The translations under genes were made by a program, and so were the position numbers. Positions 54,332-62,913 of a stretch of 64,000 bases of DNA are shown here, in pieces (position 1 is the first letter of the stretch; every line of letters starts with the position of its first letter). This DNA is from Komagataeibacter swingsii. Lineage in GTDB: Bacteria; Pseudomonadota; Alphaproteobacteria; Acetobacterales; Acetobacteraceae. The stretch is from NCBI RefSeq assembly GCF_003207895.1, contig NZ_NKUB01000007.1, positions 1 through 64,000 on the forward strand, given 5' to 3'. Below the pieces are notes generated by a model. The model was not told the origin of the DNA and did no database searches. It saw only the letters and a program-made list of their open reading frames with translations.

Positions 54332-55351
54332 ATGCCCGATTCTGTCGCCCCCCAGCCCGATTCCGCCCGTATTGCCGACCGCCTGCCGTTCCTGCTGCGG
54401 CGCAACCTCGTGCTGCGTGGCGTGCGGGCGTTTTTCGATGCACGCGGCTATGTGGAGGTGGAAACCCCCTATGCCGTGCCGACTCCGGGCGAGGAGGTGC
54501 ACCTGAAGGTATTCCGCACCGAACGCGAGGGCGCGGATGGCGCGCGCCAGCCGCTATGGCTGCACACCAGCCCGGAATTCGCCATGAAGCGGATCGTGGC
54601 GGCCACCGGCCTGCCGGTGTACCAACTGGCCCGCGTATGGCGGAATGCGGAAGGCAGCCGGCTGCATGCGCATGAATTCACCATGCTGGAATGGTATCAC
54701 CCCGGTGCCACGCTTGATGCGCTGATGGATGAGACGGAAAGCCTGCTGCGTGCCGTCCTGCCGCCCGTGGTGCGGGCGGGCGGGGATGAAATCGGCATCG
54801 AGGCCCCCTTTGAACGGCTGCGGGTCGCGGATGCATTCCATCGTTATGTCGGCGTGGATATCCTGGCCAATGAAGGGGATGCCGCCGCCCTGGCCTATGC
54901 GGCGGGCTGCGAGCTGCGGCGGGGCGAGACATGGGAAGACCTGTTCTTCCGCCTGATGATGGCACGGATCGAGCCACATATCGGCCGCACGCGCCCCACC
55001 TTCCTGACGCACTGGCCCGCAAGCCAGGCCGCCCTTGCGCGCCGTGACCCGGCGGACCCGCGCGTAGCGCTGCGGTTCGAGCTGTATGCGGGCGGGATCG
55101 AACTGGCCAATGCGTTCGAGGAACTGACCGACAGCACCGAACAGCGCCAGCGGTTCAGGGCTGACCGCGCCCGGCGTCTGGCGCTCTATCCCGATGAACC
55201 CGGTCTGGACTGGCCGGTGGATGAAGCCTTCCTGTCCGCTCTCGACACGTTGCCACCATGCGCGGGTCTCGCCCTTGGCTTTGACCGGCTGGTCATGCTT
55301 GCGGCCGGGACCGGGCGGATCAGTGATGTGCAGTGGATGGGAGAAGGCTGA
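54332..55351 (+). CDS. epmA: EF-P lysine ligase EpmA (GenX/PoxA)
   Basis: A 339-residue class-II lysyl-tRNA-synthetase-like enzyme lacking the tRNA-binding domain. It attaches beta-lysine to EF-P K33. Motif 2 (RVWRNAEGSRLHAHEFTMLEWY) and motif 3 (GLALGFDRLVML) are clear. ATG 54332 has GGAG 9 bases ahead; a start at 54272 would overlap epmB. Confidence 0.95.
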   Translation: MPDSVAPQPDSARIADRLPFLLRRNLVLRGVRAFFDARGYVEVETPYAVPTPGEEVHLKVFRTEREGADGARQPLWLHTSPEFAMKRIVAATGLPVYQLARVWRNAEGSRLHAHEFTMLEWYHPGATLDALMDETESLLRAVLPPVVRAGGDEIGIEAPFERLRVADAFHRYVGVDILANEGDAAALAYAAGCELRRGETWEDLFFRLMMARIEPHIGRTRPTFLTHWPASQAALARRDPADPRVALRFELYAGGIELANAFEELTDSTEQRQRFRADRARRLALYPDEPGLDWPVDEAFLSALDTLPPCAGLALGFDRLVMLAAGTGRISDVQWMGEG

Positions 55352-55371
55352 AGATAAAGAAGCTTTTTTAA

Positions 55372-55498
55372 GAGACTGTTTGGAAAGTCAGCTCATGATA
55401 GTGCTTTAAAATCAAAGGAAGTTTTGGTGAAGCTTTTTATAAAAGCTTCGAAAGAACGCCGCCTTTTTGGAAAAAGGCGGCGCGCAAAGGCTTTTATT
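55372..55498. repeat. Dual-hairpin repeat, copy 7, with one IS-like end
   Basis: The end GAGACTGTTTGGAAAGTCAG follows TAA (55369-55371) and matches the right end of copy 6 base for base over most of about 60 bases. Then GAAGCTTTTTATAAAAGCTTC and GCCGCCTTTTTGGAAAAAGGCGGC. It stops near the thiE stop, so the other end is lost. GAAGCTTTTTT just outside (55359-55369) looks like part of an older copy. Confidence 0.88.
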
Positions 55499-55504
55499 GA
55501 TTTT

Positions 55505-56140
55505 TCAGGCGGTTTCCGCTGTCGCAATCGCTGCGTTCATGGCGCGTACACCCGCCCCCGGCCCATCGGGATGGGACCACACGGCGCCGATGACCGACAG
55601 GAAATCAGCGCCCGCGCGTACCAGTGTGCCGCAGTTTTCCGGCGTGATGCCGCCAATGGCCACGACGGGCAGCTCGATCATGCTGCTCCACCACGTCAGC
55701 AGGGCGGGATCGGCGCGGATTTCGGTTTCCTTGGAGGGGGAGGGGAAAAACGCGCCGAACGCCACGTAATCGGCCCCGGCCTCACCCGCGCGCAGGGCCA
55801 TGTCGCGACTGTCGTAGCACGACACGCCCAGTTGTAGTTCGTCGCCCAGTATGCGGCGCGCCGTGGCCACATCCGTATCGTCCATGCCCACATGCGCCCC
55901 GTCACAGCCGCAGGCAACGGCAAGGTCGGGCCGGTCATTCATGATGAAGGCCACGTCTCGCGCATGGGCGATGGGTTGCAGCACCTCCACCGCGCGGCGG
56001 ATCGTGTCGTCATCCACGTTTTTCAGCCGCAGCTGCACGGCCGCGACCGGGCCTGCGTCCAGCGCTTCGGCCAGACGGGGGGCGAACGCCGCCGGATCAA
56101 GCGATTCGGGGGTGATGAGGTAAAGCTGGCAATCAGTCAT
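55505..56140 (-). CDS. thiE: Thiamine-phosphate synthase
   Basis: A 211-residue ThiE, joining the pyrimidine and thiazole halves of thiamine. Segments [47 protein letters not shown] and [21 protein letters not shown] are the family pattern. No thi-box riboswitch was seen upstream on the minus strand. It is 206 bp past the next gene. Confidence 0.94.
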   Translation of the reverse strand: MTDCQLYLITPESLDPAAFAPRLAEALDAGPVAAVQLRLKNVDDDTIRRAVEVLQPIAHARDVAFIMNDRPDLAVACGCDGAHVGMDDTDVATARRILGDELQLGVSCYDSRDMALRAGEAGADYVAFGAFFPSPSKETEIRADPALLTWWSSMIELPVVAIGGITPENCGTLVRAGADFLSVIGAVWSHPDGPGAGVRAMNAAIATAETA

Positions 56141-56346
56141 GTCGGCCTGATCCTATGCCACCATCGGGGTGGCGAACAGCCCTCGTATGCATGTGTCCGC
56201 AGGTGTTGCGGAAGGCTGGATCATCCACCTGCTGGATACATGGCCGTACCTGCCCCGCACGGCGTTCGGCCATCGGGCGCGCGGTGGCAGTGGCCCGTGA
56301 CCGGGCCGGAACCACCGTGCGCAGCCTGCGCCCTGCCTTGCGGTCA

Positions 56347-56763
56347 TCATGCGGGGAATGCCCGCAGGTATCGCTCCAGAACCGGCCCGGCGCCGCGCGG
56401 GGGCAGGTCCAGCGATAGGGGGCGGTGCGTCATGACATGGCCGCCCGTAACCCGCGCCAGCGACACAAGGGCATGGTGCTGCGCCACAGGCACATGCGCA
56501 ATGACGCCCCGCACGCCCGCGCGCAGGGCGCAGGCGGCGTACCCCGCCGCCTGCCCGCAATCCAGCAGGGCGGGCAGCGGGCAGGCCGCCACCAGCGCCA
56601 CCCACCATGGCGCCCCCATGACGCATCCCGCCCCCGGGGGGGAAACCACGGTGCAGTTCACGCGTAACGATGCGGCCATGGCCGTGACCAGCCCCAGGTC
56701 ATGCGCGCAGGAAATGGTGACGCAGGGGGCGGCATGCATAGAATGGTCATGTTTGTCGATCAT
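56347..56763 (-). CDS. Hypothetical protein next to thiE
   Basis: A 138-residue protein with an alternating strand-helix look (PCVTISCAHDLGLVTAMAAS, ALLDCGQAAGYAACALRAG). I recognise no family. Competing frames exist here, including a 313-residue frame on the plus strand; this one is chosen for its composition and because it ends before thiE and starts just before the divergent zapA unit. Function unknown. Confidence 0.5.
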   Translation of the reverse strand: MIDKHDHSMHAAPCVTISCAHDLGLVTAMAASLRVNCTVVSPPGAGCVMGAPWWVALVAACPLPALLDCGQAAGYAACALRAGVRGVIAHVPVAQHHALVSLARVTGGHVMTHRPLSLDLPPRGAGPVLERYLRAFPA

Positions 56764-56819
56764 GCTTGACGTTGAAACCGCACCGCGCGATCAGTTCAAG
56801 GGGAGGAACGAGGGAAAGG

Positions 56820-57089
56820 ATGAACGTGTCTGATATTATCATGCCGCCGGGGCAGGAAGTTGCCCATTCCCCCTCGGAGACCGGACAGGACCCGGCGGAC
56901 CGTCTTGAACTCGCCCTCAACCGTATCGCCTTCGCCCTTGACCGGCGCGCGGAACTGGCGTCCGTCGCCCGTCCGTCCAGGCCGGAGGTGGACGTGCAGG
57001 CGCTGGCGGCCAATATCGATGTCCTGATCGCCCGCGTGCGTGACGTGCTGGGCGAGGACGAAGCTGACAGCGGGAAGGAACGCCCATGA
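56820..57089 (+). CDS. Small helical protein upstream of zapA
   Basis: An 89-residue protein. RLELALNRIAFALDRRAE and VQALAANIDVLIARVRDVLG are helical and probably form a coiled coil. Small proteins like this often precede zapA in Alphaproteobacteria; a role in division is a guess from context. ATG 56820 has GGGAAAGG ahead. Its end overlaps zapA by ATGA. Confidence 0.72.
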   Translation: MNVSDIIMPPGQEVAHSPSETGQDPADRLELALNRIAFALDRRAELASVARPSRPEVDVQALAANIDVLIARVRDVLGEDEADSGKERP

Positions 57090-57427
57090 GCCAGGTGACC
57101 GTGCGCATCAACGGCTTTTCCTATGCCGTGGGCTGCAAGGAAGGGCAGGAAAAGCACCTGCAGGCCATGGCGCAGGAAGTGGAGCGGCGCATCGACCGCA
57201 TCCGCGAACTGGGCGGGCATAGCGGGGAGGGACGCCTGCTGGCCCTTGCGGCCCTGCTGATGGCCGATGAAATCCATGACCTGACGGCGGAAAAGATGTC
57301 CTCTGACACCGCCCACCAATTGGCGCAGGGCCGTCAGGCGCGGATCGAGAACGAACGCCGCCGCGACCAGCTTGCGCACCTGGTCGAACGTGCGGAAAGC
57401 ATTGCAGCCGCGATGGAAGAAGACTAG
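57086..57427 (+). CDS. zapA: Cell-division protein ZapA
   Basis: A 113-residue ZapA that bundles FtsZ at the division site. VTVRINGFSYAVGCKEGQEKHL is the globular head, with a long coiled coil after residue 60. It overlaps the upstream small gene, and the 6S RNA gene follows directly, the usual order in Proteobacteria. Confidence 0.92.
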   Translation: MSQVTVRINGFSYAVGCKEGQEKHLQAMAQEVERRIDRIRELGGHSGEGRLLALAALLMADEIHDLTAEKMSSDTAHQLAQGRQARIENERRRDQLAHLVERAESIAAAMEED

Positions 57428-57431
57428 ATTG

Positions 57432-57592
57432 CAAGGGCGGGGCTGCCGGGTGCGTCAGGCATGATTCAACCCCTGGGCCGATAAGCACTTCCTAGGGAGC
57501 TGGCACTGTCGTGACCGTGGTCACGTTACCTGGCGCCCACCTGCGTCAGCAGGTCCGGGAGGGCTGATCCGACCAACGGCCATGGCGGCTCC
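57432..57592 (+). ncRNA. ssrS: 6S RNA
   Basis: The 177-base gap between zapA and the formyl-THF cyclo-ligase gene holds a structured sequence with CCTGGGCCGATAAGC, the hairpin CGTGACCGTGGTCACG, GACCTGC/GCAGGTC-type pairing and GGCTGATCCGACC. Together with the zapA-ssrS-fau gene order this marks 6S RNA, which binds the sigma70 polymerase holoenzyme. Ends are approximate. Confidence 0.82.
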
Positions 57593-57604
57593 GTATATGT
57601 GTTC

Positions 57605-58216
57605 ATGACCTCTCTCGATCCCGAATCGTGGCCCACAATGCGGGCCAAGCAGGCATTGCGCCACCAGATGGCGCGCCACCGGCAGGCTTTCGCAACCAGC
57701 CCCGCCCGCGCCGGCGCGGATGAGGCCCTGTGCCACCGCATGGTGCGTGGCCTGCGCGGCCTGACCGGGGCGGGGGATTGTATCGCCCTTGTCTGGCCCC
57801 TGCCGGGGGAAAGCGACCTGCGCCCGGTCATGCAGGCCCTGCATGCGGACGGGCTGTGCATTGCCCTGCCGGAAACCCCGCCACGCGGGCACCCCCTGGT
57901 CTTTCGCCGCTGGCGGCCCGACTGCCCCATGCAGCCCGGACGCCATGGCACCTTTCACCCCGATGGTACCCCCATGCAGCCCGACGTGGTGTGCGTGCCG
58001 CTGCTGGCCTTTGACCGGCGTGGCATGCGGCTGGGATATGGCGGGGGGTATTACGACCGTACGCTGGCGCGCCTGCCGCGCGCGCGGACGGTGGGGTTTG
58101 GCCTGTCCTTTCAGGAAGTGACATGCATTCCGACCGGCCTGTATGATGTGGCATTGCCCGCGATCGTGACCGAACGCGAATGGATCCGGTGTCGTGGCGA
58201 CGGGCGTACACGGTAA
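57605..58216 (+). CDS. fau: 5-formyltetrahydrofolate cyclo-ligase
   Basis: A 203-residue enzyme of the 5-FCL (YgfA) family, making methenyl-THF from 5-formyl-THF with ATP. LALVWPLPGESDLRP-type and GMRLGYGGGYYDRTLARL motifs are present. ATG 57605 is chosen over GTG 57599. It ends 14 bp before the YmdB-type gene. Confidence 0.92.
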   Translation: MTSLDPESWPTMRAKQALRHQMARHRQAFATSPARAGADEALCHRMVRGLRGLTGAGDCIALVWPLPGESDLRPVMQALHADGLCIALPETPPRGHPLVFRRWRPDCPMQPGRHGTFHPDGTPMQPDVVCVPLLAFDRRGMRLGYGGGYYDRTLARLPRARTVGFGLSFQEVTCIPTGLYDVALPAIVTEREWIRCRGDGRTR

Positions 58217-58230
58217 CAAGGGCTGTTTTC

Positions 58231-59046
58231 TTGAGAATACTGTTTCTGGGTGACATTGTCGGGCGCGTGGGGCGCGAGGCCGTTATTTCCCGCCTGCCCA
58301 CCCTGCGGCGCGACCTTGCACTCGACCTTGTGGTGGTGAACGGGGAAAACGCCAGCCATGGCTTCGGCCTGTCGCCCGCCATCGGGCGTGACCTGATCGA
58401 AGCGGGGGCCGATGTCATTACCCTGGGCAACCATAGCTGGGACCGCCGCGACCTGATCGGCCATATCGACAGCGAACCCCGCATCATCCGCCCCGCCAAC
58501 TATCCCCCCGGCACGCCGGGGCAGGGCAGCGTGGTGGTGGAACTGGTGGACGGGCGCAAGGCGCTGGTGGTCAGCATCATGGGCCGCCAGTTCATGGATG
58601 CGATGGATGATCCGTTCCGCGCCGTCACCGATATCCTGTCGCGCCACAGGCTGGGCGTGACCATGCATGCCGCCGTGGTGGACGTGCATGCCGAGGCCAC
58701 GAGCGAGAAATGGGCCATGGGGCATTTCCTTGATGGCCGGGTTTCGCTGGTGATCGGCACCCATACCCACACGCCCACGGCGGACCACCGCATCCTGTCG
58801 GCTGGCACCGCGTTCCAGACCGATGCGGGCATGTGCGGCGATTATGACAGCGTGATCGGCATGGGCAAGGACGCGGCCATAGCCCGCTTCGTGCGCAAGA
58901 TGCCCGGAGAGCGCCTGCAACCCGCCGAAGGGGATGCTAGCATTGCGGGCATGATGGTGGAAACCGATGACGCCACCGGCCTTGCCCGCCGCATGGCCCC
59001 GGTGCGGCAGGGCGGCCATCTGGCGCCAACGCTGCCGGATTTCTGA
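58231..59046 (+). CDS. YmdB-type metallophosphoesterase (TIGR00282 family)
   Basis: A 271-residue protein of the YmdB family of metal-dependent cyclic-nucleotide phosphodiesterases. RILFLGDIVGRVGREAV, VVNGENASHGFGL, TLGNHSWDRRDLI and GTHTHTPTADHRIL provide the metal ligands. The start is TTG 58231, since no ATG gives the right N-terminus. Biological role in this group is unclear. Confidence 0.9.
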   Translation: MRILFLGDIVGRVGREAVISRLPTLRRDLALDLVVVNGENASHGFGLSPAIGRDLIEAGADVITLGNHSWDRRDLIGHIDSEPRIIRPANYPPGTPGQGSVVVELVDGRKALVVSIMGRQFMDAMDDPFRAVTDILSRHRLGVTMHAAVVDVHAEATSEKWAMGHFLDGRVSLVIGTHTHTPTADHRILSAGTAFQTDAGMCGDYDSVIGMGKDAAIARFVRKMPGERLQPAEGDASIAGMMVETDDATGLARRMAPVRQGGHLAPTLPDF

Positions 59047-59048
59047 TG

Positions 59049-59152
59049 TCAAAACAAACTACTGATAAGAAAAAAAGTTTTCGGGTGCCGCCTTTTTCCA
59101 AAAAGGGGCGTTCTTCTGAAGCTTTTTGAAAAAAGCTTCACCAAAAACTTCC
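59049..59152. repeat. Dual-hairpin repeat, copy 8
   Basis: It starts 2 bases after the ymdB-type stop with TCAAAACAAACTACTGATAA, similar to the inner left end of copy 6. Then GCCGCCTTTTTCCAAAAAGG and GAAGCTTTTTGAAAAAAGCTTC, then CACCAAAAACTTCC. Reverse orientation, between convergent genes. Confidence 0.86.
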
Positions 59153-59156
59153 TTAT

Positions 59157-59236
59157 GATTTCGGGACTGTTTCAAGGACGGATTTTTTTGAATAGTCCCG
59201 AAAATCAAAGCGGTTTGCAAAGGCCGTGGCCTTTGC
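59157..59236. repeat. Two extra palindromes beyond repeat copy 8
   Basis: TTTCGGGACT ... AGTCCCGAAA (59159-59204) is a 10-bp stem whose arms, GGGACTGTTTCAA and inverted GGGACTATTCAAA, resemble the element ends. GCAAAGGCC-GT-GGCCTTTGC (59217-59236) is a perfect 9-bp stem. About 100 further bases to the amn stop hold nothing I recognise. Confidence 0.6.
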
Positions 59237-59340
59237 CGGGTTTCCGGGCGGCGCGCTGGGAAAACCGGCTACCCCACGGCACTGGCGGTCGGAACGCAGT
59301 TCATGCGACCCGTTTCTACCCAGCAGGGTACGAAGGCAGC

Positions 59341-60795
59341 CTACCGGAACGCCGGTTCGTCAAACCCGCGCAGCTTGCGTGAGTGCAGGCGGTCCACGCC
59401 CTGCGCGCGCAACTGCTGCATGGTCTCGATTCCCACCACCAGATGCTGGCGCACGCGTTCGCGGTAGAAGGCATTGGCCATGCCGCGCAGCTTCAGTTCC
59501 CCATGCAGCGGCTTGTCCGATACGCACAATAGCGTGCCGTAGGGTACGCGGAAACGGAACCCGTTGGCCGCGATGGTGGCTGATTCCATGTCCACTGCAA
59601 TGGCGCGGGAGGTGTTGATGCGGGTGAACAGCGCGCCAAGCCGCAGTTCCCAGTTGCGGTTGTCCGTCGTCATGACGGTGCCGGTGCGCAGGCGGGTCTT
59701 GACCTCGGCATCATGCAGGCCGGTCACGCGCGCGGTCACGTCCTGCAGCGCCATCTGCACTTCGGCAATGGGGGGCACGGGCACCCATGGCGGCAGGTCG
59801 TCATCCAGCACATGGTCATCGCGCAGGTAGCCATGCGCCAGCACGTAATCCCCCAGCTTCTGGCTGCGGCGCAGCCCCGCGCAGTGGCCCACCATCAGCC
59901 AGCAGTGCGGGCGCAGCACCGCAAGGTGGTCGGTAATGGTCTTGGCGTTGGCGGGGCCGACGCCAATGTTGATCAGCGTGATGCCATCGCCATCGGGGCG
60001 GCACAGGTGGTAGGCGGGCATCTGCGGCAGGCCATGGCCCGCATGGGGCGCTGCATGCGGGGTGTCGCGGGTGTGGATGATCTCGCCCGGTTCGACAAAG
60101 GTGGCGTATTCCGATCCCTCATCCACCTGCGCATGGCCGTATTCGCGGAACGCATCCACGTAACGCTGGTAATTGGTCAGCAGGATGAAGCGCTGGAAAT
60201 GGCGCGGGGCGGTGCCGGTGTAATGGTGCAGCCGCGCCAGCGAGTAATCGGTGCGCGCCGCCGTGAACAGCGCCAGCGGCCGGGGCACGCCGGGACGGGG
60301 GATGTAATCGCAGTTGGCGATCGAATCATCGGTGACATGCAGGTCCGGCAGCGCGAAATGCGACTGGATCCATGCAAGGTCGGATTCGGTCAGCGACGTG
60401 ACCGCTTCCTCCATCACATAGGGCAGCGGGATCGGCTGGTTCGACAGCCCGACCATGACTGGCGTTTTATAATGGCGCAGCAGGCTTTCGATCTGTTCGC
60501 GCCAGTAATCGGCGAACAGCGCGGGCCGGGTCAGGGTGGTGCCGTAAAATCCCGGCTCCAGCACCACGTCGAAGGGGGGGCGGGGGCCATCGGGCGGCAG
60601 GGCGGCCTGCGGCATGAAGGCAAGGTAGGGATAGACCGCATCCGCAAGGCCCGCCGTGTCGCGGGTGGTGAAGGCATGGCGGACCAGTTCGCCGGCATGG
60701 TCATACAGTTCGGTAATGCGGGCCACGGCGGCATCAGCCATGTCAAAGGGCTGGAAGTCACGTCCGACCTGCTGCAGGAGGGTGGCTGTATCCAT
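59341..60795 (-). CDS. amn: AMP nucleosidase
   Basis: A 484-residue Amn that splits AMP to adenine and ribose-5-phosphate. The C-terminal phosphorylase-fold domain has GVGPANAKTITDHLAVLRPHCWLMVGHCAGLR and AVDMESATIAANGFRFRVPYGTLL. An N-terminal regulatory domain fills residues 1-180. Length equals E. coli Amn (484). The ribose-5-phosphate produced feeds the pentose-phosphate pathway encoded at 30-43 kb. Confidence 0.95.
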   Translation of the reverse strand: MDTATLLQQVGRDFQPFDMADAAVARITELYDHAGELVRHAFTTRDTAGLADAVYPYLAFMPQAALPPDGPRPPFDVVLEPGFYGTTLTRPALFADYWREQIESLLRHYKTPVMVGLSNQPIPLPYVMEEAVTSLTESDLAWIQSHFALPDLHVTDDSIANCDYIPRPGVPRPLALFTAARTDYSLARLHHYTGTAPRHFQRFILLTNYQRYVDAFREYGHAQVDEGSEYATFVEPGEIIHTRDTPHAAPHAGHGLPQMPAYHLCRPDGDGITLINIGVGPANAKTITDHLAVLRPHCWLMVGHCAGLRRSQKLGDYVLAHGYLRDDHVLDDDLPPWVPVPPIAEVQMALQDVTARVTGLHDAEVKTRLRTGTVMTTDNRNWELRLGALFTRINTSRAIAVDMESATIAANGFRFRVPYGTLLCVSDKPLHGELKLRGMANAFYRERVRQHLVVGIETMQQLRAQGVDRLHSRKLRGFDEPAFR

Positions 60796-60823
60796 GGCGG
60801 GTCTCTCCGTCTGCCTGACGCGC

Positions 60824-61984
60824 CTAGCGGCGGATCAGGATGTAGTTGATGGTCAGGTCAATGGGGAAGGTATCGCCCTGCATGTCCGGCGGCACGGGTG
60901 GCAGCTGCGCGTTGCGGAACATGCCAACCGTCGCGGCGTCAAGGTAGTACGACCCCGACTGCCCCGTCAGGCGCACCTTGGTGACATGGCCATCGCGGTC
61001 CAGTTCCACATGTACCGAGGACGGGCCTTCCTCACCCGCGCGGGCGGCTTCCTCGGGGTAGTACATGTGGCTGCGGATCCAGCGGTCGAGTTCGCTGCCA
61101 TAATCATCGCTGACCCCCTTGATCTGCGTATTGGTGGAATAGGGGGCGTTGACCTGCCCGTTCTTGACCAGCGGGCCAAGCGACAGGTCGATCGGGCTGC
61201 CCGTGCCGCCCGCGCGCCCGCGCTGGCTGCGGCGTGGCAGCGGCGATTGCGACAGCGACCAGTTGCGTGGATGTTCCAGCGCCCTGTAATCCGTGGCGGA
61301 GGAGTGGTTGTGCGCCTGCTGCGCGGGGTGGTTGCCGTGGCCCGAACTCTGCATGGACGGGTTGAACGTGTCCTGCCGTTCGGACTGCGGTACCGACAGG
61401 TCGGATGGCGCGTCGCTCAGCGGCGGGGCGGCGGGGATTTCCGGCGTGGGCATGTTGGGCGAGGGGGATGAATCCTCGTCGCTCTGCTGCGGGTTGGATG
61501 TCTTTTCCTGCGCGCTGGGTTCGGGCTGGTTCTGCTGCTGGCGTGGCGCATTCTGGCCGCCCGCCATGTCGGGCGAGGACTGCCCCTGCATCCCGCTGGA
61601 TGTCGGGGGTGAAAAGACCATTTCCACCTGCGGCTCCGACTGCGTGGCGTTGGGGGAGCCGTGCTGGCTGTGGTGGGCGGATTCAATCAGGATGGTCGCC
61701 AGAAGGGCCGCGTGCAGCAGCCCCGATATGGCGATGGCCCGGCCGGGACCGGGTGTTTCTTCCGTATCCGGACGGATCAGGCCCGACAGGGTGGGCCGCA
61801 GCTTGCGGTATCCCGGTGGCTGCGGCACGGCCACGCCCGCCAGCAGCCGTTCGCGGTCGGGTGGCTGGTACTGGTCCCCTGCCGTATCGGGCGGCAGGCT
61901 GGCGCCGGGCTGCGTGCGGCGTGGGATCAGTACGGGCTCCACGGCATTGCGCCGCCGGGAGGAGGGACTGAGTGTCACCGTCAT
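60824..61984 (-). CDS. TonB-family energy transducer
   Basis: A 386-residue protein. A cytoplasmic start of about 75 residues is followed by one membrane segment (AIAISGLLHAALLATILI), a Pro/Gln/Ser-rich periplasmic stretch of about 190 residues and a C-terminal TonB domain (about 290-386) with YPEEAARAGEEGPSSVHVEL and AATVGMFRNAQLPPVP. The long N-terminal extension is unusual. No exbBD partner is adjacent. It is 28 bp upstream of amn. Confidence 0.82.
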   Translation of the reverse strand: MTVTLSPSSRRRNAVEPVLIPRRTQPGASLPPDTAGDQYQPPDRERLLAGVAVPQPPGYRKLRPTLSGLIRPDTEETPGPGRAIAISGLLHAALLATILIESAHHSQHGSPNATQSEPQVEMVFSPPTSSGMQGQSSPDMAGGQNAPRQQQNQPEPSAQEKTSNPQQSDEDSSPSPNMPTPEIPAAPPLSDAPSDLSVPQSERQDTFNPSMQSSGHGNHPAQQAHNHSSATDYRALEHPRNWSLSQSPLPRRSQRGRAGGTGSPIDLSLGPLVKNGQVNAPYSTNTQIKGVSDDYGSELDRWIRSHMYYPEEAARAGEEGPSSVHVELDRDGHVTKVRLTGQSGSYYLDAATVGMFRNAQLPPVPPDMQGDTFPIDLTINYILIRR

Positions 61985-62113
61985 GAAAGGCTACGGGTCT
62001 CCGCCATGTTGGTCTGTTGCCGGGGCCGCGCACCTGCCTGCCCTGTTATATCGCCAGCATAACCGACGCGGATGGGTGGTCTGTCAAGGACCGGATGTGT
62101 AACGGAAGGCGGT

Positions 62114-62902
62114 TCAGTAACGTTCAGTGAAATTTTCCAGCAGTTCCGCAAATCTTTCAGGGTTTTCGACATGCAGCCAGTGCCCGGCCTGTTCGATCAG
62201 TTCCAGCCGGTAACACGGGAACAGCCGGCGCATGATGCCATAATGCTCCGGGCGGATATAGGGGGAATTCCCCCCCGCCAGGAAGAGCGTGGGACCGGGA
62301 TAGGTATAGCCTTCGGGGATGTAGGGCCAGTTTTCCACATTGGGCAGCGATTCCACGATTTCCCGCAGGCCGATGCTCCAGCCCGGATTTTCCCCCACCC
62401 GGATGTTCTGCAGCATGAGTGCGCGCACATCCGTGTTGGGAATGTAGTGCTGCAACAGCCTGTCCGCGCCCGCGCGGTTGAGGAAGGGCGGGAACGGCAC
62501 CCGCAGCATCTGCTCCCCCAGCGCGAACTGGCCATGCCCCGTGCGCGCGGGCGGGATGTCGGCCACCAGCAGGCTGTGCACCATGCCCGGCCGGGTCAGC
62601 GCCAGCGTCATCGCGACCTTGCCGCCCATGGAATGCCCCACCAGCGTCGCGGGCAGGGCGTTGTGGTGGGCCAGCGTTTCCAGCAGGTCGGCGGCCATGG
62701 TGTAATAGTCCATAAGCCCGTGCGGGCTGTCGCCATGGTTGCGCAGGTCGATGGCCAGCGTGCGGCGGGTGGTGGCAAGCCGGCGCTGGAAGAAGCCAAG
62801 GTTGCGCGCCCGCCCGAACAGGCCATGCAGCAGGACAATGGGGGGACGTCCGGCCGTATCGGTAATGTCTTCTGGTCCGCGCTCAATGACGTTCAGTAGC
62901 AC
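62114..62902 (-). CDS. Alpha/beta hydrolase (YbfF-like)
   Basis: A 262-residue hydrolase. Nucleophile elbow GHSMGGKVAM, oxyanion region LLHGLFGRARNLGFFQ and catalytic histidine in EQAGHWLHVENP. It resembles YbfF-type esterases and the ABHD11 group. The substrate is unknown. It is 11 bp from the quinone oxidoreductase stop, same strand. Confidence 0.88.
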   Translation of the reverse strand: MLLNVIERGPEDITDTAGRPPIVLLHGLFGRARNLGFFQRRLATTRRTLAIDLRNHGDSPHGLMDYYTMAADLLETLAHHNALPATLVGHSMGGKVAMTLALTRPGMVHSLLVADIPPARTGHGQFALGEQMLRVPFPPFLNRAGADRLLQHYIPNTDVRALMLQNIRVGENPGWSIGLREIVESLPNVENWPYIPEGYTYPGPTLFLAGGNSPYIRPEHYGIMRRLFPCYRLELIEQAGHWLHVENPERFAELLENFTERY

Positions 62903-62913
62903 CGGCTGTGTCC

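Noticed and set aside
56141-56346. Thiamine riboswitch ahead of thiE
   Set aside because: No thi-box core was found on the minus strand upstream of the start codon.
55892-56833. 313-codon plus-strand frame over thiE and its neighbour
   Set aside because: It overlaps the firm thiE gene and reads as low-quality Arg/Ala/Pro-rich sequence; the minus-strand frame 56347-56763 is more protein-like.
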